A DNA stretch of 64,000 bases from Cornus controversa (lineage: Eukaryota; Streptophyta; Magnoliopsida; Cornales; Cornaceae), in NCBI GenBank assembly GCA_026545225.1, contig CM048845.1, forward strand, positions 77,519,533 to 77,583,532. The letters run 5' to 3'. Of this stretch, positions 50,037-59,434 are shown in pieces (position 1 is the stretch's first letter; each line of letters opens with the position of its first letter). The position numbers and the translations under genes were made by a program. The notes beneath the pieces were generated by a model that worked only from the letters and a program-made list of their open reading frames with translations, had not been told where the DNA came from and did not search any database.

Positions 50037-50238
50037 TGTTGCTCATTAAGCTTGTGGCCAGTTTTTGTAAGACCCTAGGGTATGCTTCTTGTATAGTTGT
50101 ACATGTGTTTTTGGTTTAATTTTACTTGAATTATATATCCACAAAAAAAAATTAGGATATGCAAATTGTATTAGTTGCAGAAAACAATCATATACTCATG
50201 CTTATGTCTACCTATTTACTAAAGCAATAAGTACGTAC

Positions 50239-50408
50239 TGTTAGAGAATATTTTGTTTATTTTAGTTCTTATGGGTAGTTTAGTCTTTTTGTCTTTTCCT
50301 TTCATAGGTAGGTTAGTCTTTGTTAGGGCCTATATATAGGCTTCTACGGATGTAATTTGTTTGACATGCTTTACGATTGAATAACAGAGAACTTCTCCAA
50401 AATTCACA
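50239..50408 (+). repeat. 5' LTR of the TRIM element
   Basis: Begins TGTTAGAGAAT and ends TTCACA; a TATA-like CTATATATAGG at about 50330-50340 is the probable promoter. Confidence 0.92.
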
Positions 50409-50421
50409 TGGTATCAGAGCA
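50409..50421 (+). other. Primer-binding site of the TRIM element
   Basis: TGGTATCAGAGCA, an initiator tRNA-Met primer-binding site, immediately after the LTR. Confidence 0.88.
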
Positions 50422-52224
50422 GGTTTGATTTTGGCCCTTAGGGTTTAAACCCTAAACCCTAAAAGAAAATCGCAGATTCTTTTTGAACTTGATCACAAAT
50501 TGCAGTCCTTCTTTCTTCTACAATAATTGCAACGTTGCAGTCATAATCACAGCATTCCAACTCTCGGCTACTTCTGATTCTCCTCTCTCTGCAAAATCGC
50601 AGAGCCAGTCCCTGTTCGTCCATGCCAGTGAGTCACTATTTCTCTTTGCCATGCAATCACAGTCTTGCCCTTAATTACAACATTGTTCGATATCTCGACT
50701 TTCGCAATTTATTCACAATTTATTTGCAGTTTCACAATTTATTCGCGGTTAGTTCACATCTGTTCGCTAGCTCCTCTGTTTGTGGCATCTCAGTTTAAAC
50801 TTAGGTGTTGGTAGCAATCTGTTTGCAAGTTCACAATTCGTTCATCGTAGTCCAGTCATCTTTCTTCTCCTTTGTTCAAATCACACATCTACCTCAGCTC
50901 TCTGCCAATCCTAATTTGAAACTGCAATTGTGTTCGCAATTTTTTGTTCGCAGCTTTTCTCTCTCTTCGTGTTCACAACAACTTTCTCTCTCTGTTCGCA
51001 ACATTGTTTGCATCAATAGCATCAAATCACATTGCAATCGATTGTATCGCATCATCTTCTCTTCTTTCTCATCTCTGTTTGACTTTGCATCATCAACAAT
51101 TGCATCACCAATTTCTGTTTGCTTCATCGTTTCTGTTGGATTCCAGAATCAGACCATGCATGGTCCGTATTTCTTTTAGCCCTAATTACATTATTCCTGG
51201 CAGCTTGAAGTTCATTGCAACCTATTGCAATCGCATCTCAGTCTGTGTTTGTTTGCAAAATTGCCGCATTACAGCAATTTCTCCCTCTATATTCTCTTTG
51301 CAAAATTGCAGCCCTCGTTCTCTTACTTTGACGATTTCGTAACATCATCCTCTTCTCCAGTGATTTCTTTTGCATCAAGATTTTACAGTTTTAGGTTCTT
51401 TGCATAAGAGTAGAATGGCAGTGTCACATTTCAATTTTCTTTGGCTTCGTGCGACTACAACATGAAGTTGAAATTGCAATCTATTTGCATATCTATTCGT
51501 AGAATTTGCAGCAAAATCAACTTTGCATCATTTTTCTGATCTTGGTTTAATTGTTCGCATGACATCTGAGAATTGTAATTGTTTGAAATTGCATCAGGTC
51601 GCAATTGTGTCAATTTTCTGTTCGCAATTGCACCTTTTTGAAACATCTTAACTAACAGTTTTGGCTAATTGATTGTTTCTCTGTTTGAACAACAATCTTG
51701 TTGATTCTCTCTGTTCGAACAAAGCATTGTCAATTTTGCATCTTCTTCAATTGTGACGTATTGTTTGCATCTAGACTTTGTATTTTTGAATCTCTTAGCA
51801 TTGATCGCAACAACTCATCGCAACCCATCGACGTCATCACATCACGTTTCTTCTCTCTTTTCATCTATCAAATTGCAGAAACATTTATGATAGCAGCAGC
51901 AACTTTTTTGCATCTCATGGCAACCCAGAGTCTCTATTTGCATTGCATCGCTTCTTCTTCTTCGTCTTTTGTTCGAATTGCATCACAAAAGCAAGGATTG
52001 CAATAGCATCATCAGTCTCACTTCTCTTCTCTCATTGCACAGCATCGTCTCTACTCAGTTTGCATAACAAACCAGCTGTTTTGGCAATTTCTTCTACAGT
52101 AGCTTGGCACTATTTCTTTACCATATGTATCTTCTTCTATGCAATTCAATTATGTGTTTTTTCATTTTTTTTCTTGACAAACTCTCAATGCTTCTCACTG
52201 TCACATCGTGAGTTTGAGAAAGGG

Positions 52225-52394
52225 TGTTAAAGAATATTTTGTTTATTTTAGTTCTTATGGGTAGTTTAGTCTTTTTGTCTTTTCCTTTCATAGGTAGGTT
52301 AGTCTTTGTTAGGGCCTATATATAGGCTTCTACGGATGTAATTTGTTTGACATGCTTTACGATTGAATAACAGAGAACTTCTCCAAAGTTTACA
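52225..52394 (+). repeat. 3' LTR of the TRIM element
   Basis: Begins TGTTAAAGAAT and ends TTTACA; otherwise identical to the 5' LTR by eye. Confidence 0.92.
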
Positions 52395-52840
52395 CGTACT
52401 AGTAGTGCTTGGCTGGACAGCACAGGTTTCACCATTACTCTAATGAGTATATCACATGCAAGGAGGAAGGGTGTTTAGTTTATATCTAAATTAATTTTCC
52501 TTTTTTGAATGCATTACAGAGATGAATGAATGGCTTTAAGAGCTCCTTTTGACTATCAAAAATGGACCAGTCGATTTGGAAAATGACAGTAGTTGGCTGG
52601 TTGTTGTTCGAATGGATTTGAGATAAAAGTGGGCATGTTTTGGAAAAGATATTTGAATAATACACTTTAATTTGGTGATTTTTTTTTTAGGCAAATCAAT
52701 ATTTATTGATTTGGTGTTATTTGGACATATTTTCGTTAGCTTTTTTCCCCATACTTTGACCCTTGGATTACAAAATACATGGTTGTAGTGATTGTACGAT
52801 CGGAATTACACAAATTGTAACTTCTTCCTAATTTCGACTA

Positions 52841-53004
52841 GAGTGATGCTATAATGAGAGTCTCCTTACAATAAGCTCTGCATATTTAACAAAAATATAT
52901 GTAATGATTCATTTGACTTTTTATAATTCTCAAAAAGTTATTTCAATCTAGTGATTAAATATAAAGAGCTCATGCATGAGAGGACTTTCATGAAAGCGTT
53001 ACTC
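52841..53004. mobile_element. 164-bp MITE with 9-bp target duplication and known empty site
   Basis: Ends GAGTGATGCTATAATGAGAG and, on the opposite strand, GAGTAACGCTTTCATGAAAG. Flanked by TTTCGACTA (52832-52840 and 53005-53013); block A has one TTTCGACTA at 22347-22355 and no insert. The 9-bp duplication points to a Mutator-like element. Confidence 0.9.
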
Positions 53005-53810
53005 TTTCGACTATCTGTTTGTGATGTAAGGTATAGTAGATATCTCCTTCATTCAGGAGATATGAAGAATATAGTTCGTGAAAACTAGCTAACAAATGAA
53101 GTTATATGTGTGTGTATATATGTTGATGAAATGACAAGAGGATCAATGCAAGAATTGAACTTTTTTTTAAACTTCATCTGAAAAAACAAATTGTTTGGTA
53201 GTAATTACAAAGAATCTGATTATAACAATTTTATAGTGTAAATTTCATTAAGTAGAATCCCATAATTCTCATTATTATTCTTTGACTAATCCCTTCAAAT
53301 GTATAATATTATGAAGAGAGAAATCATACTCAAATCTATGAGTAATGATAACAAGAGTAGTGATCGATCCTCCTCATATCACCACTTTTACGAAAACATA
53401 CATTAAATGAGGTGCAGACTCGAAATAATCAACACTCTTTAAAAAATATTGTAAGCACAACTTACAAAACTAGTAACAACAATATTGACTAACAAATGGC
53501 AAATAAACTCAGTTATGGAGATCTAATTAATGAATTTCATAGAATGGTGTCAAGGGTTTTGATGAATGTGAAATTTAACAAGCTGCTTAGAGCAAAAATT
53601 AGATCAATATATATGATTTTTAGCATCAACGTTTATACCTGTGTGTCTATATTACATTTTAGTTTGATATACTAATACAAAATGGTACAATTTAACAGTC
53701 AAAAGTGATTAAAAAATGATCATGTTTTAAAATATCTTTTGTTATTTATATTTAAAATTAGTTTATCTAACCGCCAAAAAAAAGTGCGTAAAACACGGGC
53801 ATACTTACGG

Positions 53811-53856
<46 letters not shown>

Positions 53857-54026
53857 CAAATGTGGAGGACAGCAAAAGCACACTATATATATATAGTTTG
53901 TCTACTAGTGTAAGTGAGAGCAGTGTGTCCATGTACTGGACTAAAATGTGGGGACTACCAAATTGCTTTTCATGTGCTTCAACCACTCTCTGTCCATAGA
54001 CGCGCTTTTGGACCCCTTCCAATCCC

Positions 54027-54034
54027 TATAAATA
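54027..54034 (+). promoter_or_regulatory. TATA box of the GRP gene
   Basis: TATAAATA 57 bp upstream of the start codon, within a promoter conserved between blocks A and B over several hundred bases. Transcription would start near 54058-54065, giving a short leader. Confidence 0.75.
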
Positions 54035-54090
54035 CCCACCATATCTTGCATTTCTGAACCATTGTTGTGGGATTTAAACACATATATTCC

Positions 54091-55248
54091 ATGGCTACCC
54101 ACAAAATTCTTAGTATTGCTTTCTTTGTGTTATTGGGTTTTGGTATATGTTCTGCAACTAGAGCCCTTCTCACTCTTGAAGGTGGTCTTGGCTATGGTGC
54201 AGGCCATGGCATTGGGGGTGGCGGTGGCGCTGGGTATGGAGGTAGTGTTGCCGGAGGCTATGGAGGTGGAGGAGGGTCAGGTGGTGGTGCTGGCTACGGA
54301 GGTGTAGGCGAGCATGGAGGTCCTGCCTATGGAAGTGGTGGTGGAGGTGGTAGTGGTGGTGGAGCTGGTTATGGTGCTGGAGGAGAGCATGGTGCTGGAT
54401 ATGGAAGTGGGGGTGGTGAAGGAGGTGGTGTTGGGTACGGTTCTGGAGGAGAACATGGTGGTGGATCCGGTGGTGGTGGTGGAAGCGGAGGTGGAGCTGG
54501 TTATGGTGCAGGTGGAGTGCATGGTGGTGGTTATGGCGGTGGTCAAGGAGGTGGCAGTGGTGGTGGAGCTGGTTATGGTGCTGGAGGAGAGCATGGTGCT
54601 GGATATGGAAGTGGGGGTGGTGAAGGAGGTGGTCTTGGGTACGGTTCTGGAGGAGAACATGGTGGTGGATCCGGTGGTGGTGGTGGAAGCGGAGGTGGAG
54701 CTGGTTATGGTGCAGGTGGAGTGCATGGTGGTGGTTATGGCGGTGGTCAAGGAGGTGGCAGTGGTGGTGGAGCTGGTTATGGTGCTGGAGGAGAGCATGG
54801 TGCTGGATATGGAAGTGGGGGTGGTGAAGGAGGTGGTGTTGGGTACGGTGCTGGAGGAGAACATGGTGGTGGATCCGGTGGTGGTGGTGGAAGCGGAGGT
54901 GGAGCTGGTTATGGTGCAGGTGGAGTGCATGGTGGTGGTCAAGGAGGTGGCAGTGGTGGTGGCTATGGTGCTGGTGGAGAACACGGCGGCGGATATGGTG
55001 GAGGAGGTGGGAGTGGAAGTGGCGGTGGTGGAGGTTATGGTGCCGGAGGAGCAGGCGGTGGTGGCTATGGGAGTGGTGGAGGAGCCGGCGGTGGTGCAGG
55101 AGGGGAGCATGGTGGTGGATATGGTGGTGGCACCGGTGGTGGCTCTGGTGGCGGAGCTGGTTATGGTGCTGGAGGTGAACATGGAGGTGGATATGGTGGA
55201 GGTAGCGGCAGTGGTGCAGGCGGTGGTCATGGTGGCTACGTCCCTTGA
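54091..55248 (+). CDS. Secreted glycine-rich protein, cell-wall type, 385 aa, single exon
   Basis: Intact GRP. An upstream in-frame ATG at 54067 was rejected because the paralogue and the signal peptide both begin at MATHKILS. Residues 1 to about 24 form a hydrophobic signal peptide (ILSIAFFVLLGFGICSA), followed by TRALLTLEGG. The rest is mostly Gly with Tyr, Ala, Ser, His and Glu in GYGAGGEHGGG-type repeats, ending GGHGGYVP. Such proteins (class of secreted plant GRPs) are exported to the wall or extracellular matrix; a structural role is inferred, not shown. A 68-aa segment is tandemly present three times. The very biased GGT/GGA codon use leaves the antisense and +1 frames open too. No introns; no lesions. 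Paralogue at 24722-42847 is dead, making this the only working copy here. Confidence 0.9.
   Translation: MATHKILSIAFFVLLGFGICSATRALLTLEGGLGYGAGHGIGGGGGAGYGGSVAGGYGGGGGSGGGAGYGGVGEHGGPAYGSGGGGGSGGGAGYGAGGEHGAGYGSGGGEGGGVGYGSGGEHGGGSGGGGGSGGGAGYGAGGVHGGGYGGGQGGGSGGGAGYGAGGEHGAGYGSGGGEGGGLGYGSGGEHGGGSGGGGGSGGGAGYGAGGVHGGGYGGGQGGGSGGGAGYGAGGEHGAGYGSGGGEGGGVGYGAGGEHGGGSGGGGGSGGGAGYGAGGVHGGGQGGGSGGGYGAGGEHGGGYGGGGGSGSGGGGGYGAGGAGGGGYGSGGGAGGGAGGEHGGGYGGGTGGGSGGGAGYGAGGEHGGGYGGGSGSGAGGGHGGYVP
54361..54960 (+). repeat. 204-bp tandem repeat, three copies, inside the GRP gene
   Basis: GGAGCTGGTTATGGTGCTGG followed by AGGAGAGC begins at 54361, 54565 and 54769, a period of 204 bp (68 codons, frame preserved). 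The units differ at only a few bases; the third lacks 12 bp (GGTTATGGCGGT). The paralogue in block A has one unit. Confidence 0.93.
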
Positions 55249-55859
55249 GAATACCTCCTTACTTCCTCACTCTCCTAAAAAGATACATCTTCTTACCTAT
55301 ATTATTAAGAACAAAATAAGATTAATTGAGGTGAAATCGAGTATGTTTATAAATACTATTGTATGAAAGATGCCTTGCAATCTTGCATCAATGTGTATTG
55401 TTGTTCTCAAATTAATTAAATTAAGATTTGGAGCATGCCCATAGCCCTAATTTTTTAGTGATCAAATGGCTAGCTTCTAGCTAGCTGCAATCTATTGCAT
55501 GCATGCATGATATATATATATATATATATAAGGATAATTATCATTCTAGTGAATGGTGATGCTTTACATGCTTTGGAGGAATAGTTGACCTAAAATCCCG
55601 GCTCCTATAGAAACCTTCCGTCTTCCATTAATTACTGCAATGTTGATAATTTGAAATTGAATATTTCAATTAAATTAATCTGAAGATGGTGACTTATGTT
55701 TCATAGTATAAACTCCCATTGTAGATAATTAATGGCTACATACATAAAATAAATACAATGGATTTTATTCAAATTTTTGGACATTGAAACATGCCCTAAA
55801 TGGAAAGTTTTCCTGCAGAAAACCTTCCTAGTGATCCTTAAAACATTATTTTGTTGAGA
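55249..55859. other. Intergenic between convergent GRP and USP-like genes
   Basis: Contains the 3' untranslated regions of both genes and a TA run at about 55510-55530. Conserved in block A. No other feature. Confidence 0.6.
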
Positions 55860-57082
55860 TCAGTGCTTGAGAATTTTCATCCATTCTTCGGAGATTATCA
55901 ACTTGGGAGTAGGTACCAATGACGCCGATGATTCTCCGGGAGTGTTCTCTCCATTATCGATAAGGTGGGATTGACCTCTGATCATGTCCACATCTCCATC
56001 ATCGTTCATCATAACCATGTTGCATGGAACTCTTTCTGCATAGTATTCTCTGTACTTCCTCTGATGCCTGTGATCACCAGTACACAAATATCCAAAACCA
56101 TATACTTATAAATAAGGTTCATGCATGACAACGATAACAATGATGATGATCATCATATATATTTTTTATGCATGCATGATATATATATATATATATCTAT
56201 ATTACCTATCAAAAACTACTAGTGTGGCGTGAAGGCTTGTGATATTCTCTAAAACAACTAGCTGTAGTGGGAACCCCATTGCTGATCTCATTTGTGGCTT
56301 AATCTATAAAATACACAAAATCATTATCAGAGATGATATATATATATATAAGCTAACTGCACCATATATTTAGATATTTAATTCTAACATTGAAGAGCTT
56401 AAAATACCCCGTATCTTTGGCAAAGATCTACTAATCGATGAATTTTTTGATACTTAACGTCGTTCTTCAACTCGATCTTCTCTGTTATGGCTGTCAAATC
56501 TTCAATATCCATCGTCCAAATATCAGACCATGTCTTGGAAGAGACTGCAAACAACACAATATATATAGATATATATTAACAGCATGCATGAACATAACAC
56601 TAATTGGACACTGTTGAAATGAAACTTTTGAAGGCAAAAACTGAGTTAATTTTTTTTTTTTCCTTTGAAAATGAAAATCTATTGTGCTCTAGATTAACTT
56701 ACTAAGATTATATCACTATATATACACACATGCACACAAATATACATTGGGGACGCCAAATAGTTGGGAAAAGACTGTTGAGTTGATCAAATGAGATTAT
56801 GTACTACTCACGTGGCATGTTAAGCCAAGGGGTAACACCAAGGAGGGTAATGCTGCAATAAGCATCGAAGGCTATATTGTTGAGAACCCATTCAACAGGC
56901 TCCATAGAAAACTCCCTCAATCCATCCATAACAATGACTACATGTTTAGGAATGTCTGATGAACCCGGTGAGGTTCGAGGTATCAGATCTTGTGCCAGTG
57001 ACCTCTTGCCAATTGGGAAGGCTCTCGATGCAGGCATCTTCATGGCTGGACTATCTATTTCTTTTGTAATGAAAGAAACCAT
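55860..57082 (-). CDS. USP-like (adenine nucleotide alpha-hydrolase fold) protein, 4 exons, 237 aa
   Basis: Minus-strand exons 57082-56812, 56544-56408, 56303-56206 and 56067-55860, all with GT-AG borders and a continuous frame through phases 1, 0 and 2. The core (from about residue 47) has KHVVIVMDGLREFSMEPVEW, VLNNIAFDAYCSITLLGVTP, a middle helix-rich segment, then LVVLENITSLHATLVVFDRH and REYYAERVPCNMVMMNDDG. This alternation resembles the universal-stress-protein-like domain found alone or ahead of some plant receptor-like kinases (DWVVLDKQLK...CNIVVM pattern). No kinase domain follows. The N-terminus is Ser/Arg-rich; the C-terminus ends EEWMKILKH. Function unknown; nucleotide binding is only a family possibility. 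The last exon is duplicated as a remnant at 44170-44405. Confidence 0.8.
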
Positions 57083-59434
57083 TTGAAGAAGTTGATGGCT
57101 CTTGTTTAAGCTAAGTAGATCAGAGAGAGAGAGAGAGAGAAAAGGGATTTGTTGCAGGGACTATTGGTCCTTGTATAGAGACCTCTATTTGGTGTTGGAG
57201 GAGAAACCAAAACAAGGGTTCGATTAAAACAAGATCAAAACCACCTAGCTAGTATAATTTTATGTAAACTATGCTTTTAATTTCAAAATATATATGTGCG
57301 ATAATCCCAAGCCCACACTTGGCTTATGCAATTAATTGATATCTCTTAGTACTAGCTTTGTGACGCTTGAGCATGTTATTTACTAGTACATTTCTATTTT
57401 CTTGATCTTTTGTCTCAAAGCAAAATTACTATTCATGTGACAAACTAGGGTATTTGCTTCATTGGATGGAATAAATATCATCTCTCTAGCCATTGTGACT
57501 TTCTCGAGAAATAAAAACCGACAAATTAAGATGGTTTGACAATATACAGCAAGGACTACCTTTCAAATATATATGTGTGTATGTATACATATATACACAA
57601 CAAAGACCAATAATCGCAGTGACAAGAAATAGTGACATGGTTCAAACATTAGTGACATGGTTCGAACATTGAGGATAATACTAGGAGAAAAAGGAATGAA
57701 GGAATAAGTGGGATTCATAAAACAGTGGAGCGAAGGTGAATTGTGGTCACATTCACGAGCAATAGCATAACTATATTGACCTTCGTGACATTAATATTTT
57801 GTAATAGAGATTTTTTTTTTTTTTTTTTGTGTAATAGAGTTCTCCATACGTTAACAATCAATATGAGTAATTAAAGAGAAGAAATCTGCTTAATTATGTC
57901 AGCAAAATTGAATTACAAAGTTTTATCTTTTCACTTTAATTCCAATTTTCAGCTAAAATAATGTACTAACCGTTGAGTTTTCAGCTAGTCAATGTGACGA
58001 TAAGCAATTACATTGATTTTACTATTACAAATGTGGCACTATCATTTCTTAATCATCACGGTTAGATAGGATTACAAATTTATATATATATATAGATATG
58101 TACTATATATAGATAGGATTACAAATTTTTATATAGATTTTGATATGTACTATATATATATATATATATAGGATTACAAATTTTATATAGATATAGATAT
58201 GTACTAGTGTATGCCCATGCCTACGATACTATCATGCACTCTTAATCATGTGTATTAGATAAGATTATTTTTAACCGTAGATAAGCAAAAATATTTTGAT
58301 CCACATAATTGATTTTTTAACAACTTTTGACCATTAAATTGACTTTTTTTTATTTTATTATACCAAGCTTAAATGTAATATATATATATATTCTCACAAT
58401 TTAATAAAATCTGTTTATTTTCTTCATTTACCAATAATCAGTTCCTAAACACAGTGACCTCATAGCTATCATTTTTAGTACCTATGACTTAATTTTTAGT
58501 TGAAGATGAATTGTTAATCTCTTGAAGTAAAACTTCTCAACCCTCCTCCATAAGTGGTTTTTTATACACTATTACACTGGTGTTGGCAAGTGGTTTTTTA
58601 TACACTATTACACTGGTTATTTCCACGAACAGAGTATGATAAAATCTCCAGGTACAGAGAAATAATCTTACATCTCTCTCTTTCATAACGTCAGTTATTT
58701 CTTTGGTATTTCCACAAGAATTATTGTATTTTACATAAAGCCATATATATATATATATAGCAAGGAAAAACCATTTGGTAGTTTTTCCTCATGCTCTGTT
58801 TTCAACCCAAATATCCTGCAAGTAGCAGAAACTACAATTTTGTTCATGATCCGAACACCTTCCTGTTCACCTAAGACAATGAACGCTAGAATAGCCCAAA
58901 TGAAACCTTAACTGAATTTAACATCAGAGAATTTTACAAAACAACCAATCTGAGGCCTTGTTTGGGGAATGTTTTATTTCATGTTGTGAAAACATAAAAA
59001 ACAAAAACAAGCCATAAACTCTGAAAAGTCTACTCATCACACCAATTGACTTCTAGTTGCACAAGTCAGGTAAGTAAAGCTCTTCCATCTGATTACACCC
59101 CCAAATAAGGCCCTAATGATGAAATAAACTTTACAATCAAAGGTTTCCTAATTTCAACTTCCTCACTTCAAAGTTCATACAGAGAAAATGTATGACTAGG
59201 TGGATTGACAGACTAGAAAGTTGTTAAATAGAGCAAAAGATACAGATAAAACCAATCTTAAAACAATTCCTCAGCTACAGGATAAAATAATACCAGCTTG
59301 TCATAAGCCTTGGGAGTGTTCAAAATTTTATGACTTGTGAAAAAAATTTATGAATTCTTTTATACATCCACTGGACAAATTGTGGGCTGCTAGTGTAACG
59401 AACTGCTGATTATTTTGAATCTAACACGACTATA
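57083..59434. other. USP-like upstream region and intergenic DNA
   Basis: A GA microsatellite (57122-57141) lies in the probable leader of the USP-like gene, with a TATA-like CTATACAA on the minus strand near 57176-57183. Tandem repeats follow at 58072-58206, and a short direct duplication of AAGTGGTTTTTTATACACTA at about 58550 and 58589. No gene recognised; the right end is 3' flank of the ARF-GAP gene. Confidence 0.5.
58072..58206. repeat. Three-copy AT-rich tandem repeat
   Basis: AGGATTACAAATTT followed by TATATAGAT and GATATGTACTA occurs three times in succession with varying TA run lengths. Confidence 0.75.

Larger units (their letters stand above)
50239..52394 (+). mobile_element. Young TRIM/LARD-type non-autonomous LTR retrotransposon, 2156 bp
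   Basis: LTRs of 170 bp (50239-50408 and 52225-52394) differ at only three positions by eye. Flanked by the 5-bp duplication CGTAC (50234-50238 and 52395-52399). The primer-binding site TGGTATCAGAGCA follows the first LTR without a gap; a polypurine stretch (GAGAAAGGG) precedes the second. The 1.8-kb interior carries no gag or pol motifs; it is a CT-rich mosaic of short TTGCAAT/ATCGCA/GTTCGCA words. Orthologous block A has the empty site near 21865. Replication must have used another element's proteins. Recent insertion. Confidence 0.92.
50037..56165 (+). repeat. Segmental duplication block B
   Basis: Collinear with block A (21609-24801 plus 42134-44480). B keeps the intact GRP and the complete USP-like gene, but has gained a TRIM (50239-52394) and a MITE (52841-53004) that A lacks. 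Confidence 0.92.

Noticed and set aside
50805-52230. Several 60-130 codon frames in the TRIM interior
   Set aside because: Overlapping, low-complexity Ser/Phe/Cys-rich translations of TTGCAAT/TCTTCTC words; no gag, pol or cellular domain.
54277-55230. 317-codon antisense Thr/Ser-rich reading frame opposite the GRP
   Set aside because: The mirror of GGT/GGA repeats (ACC/TCC); no promoter, homology or independent start. The equivalent antisense frame at 42245-42829 in the dead copy behaves the same way.
54314-55366. 350-codon +1 frame Val/Met/Glu-rich protein over the GRP
   Set aside because: Pure composition artefact of the repeated glycine codons; the signal-peptide frame is the real one.
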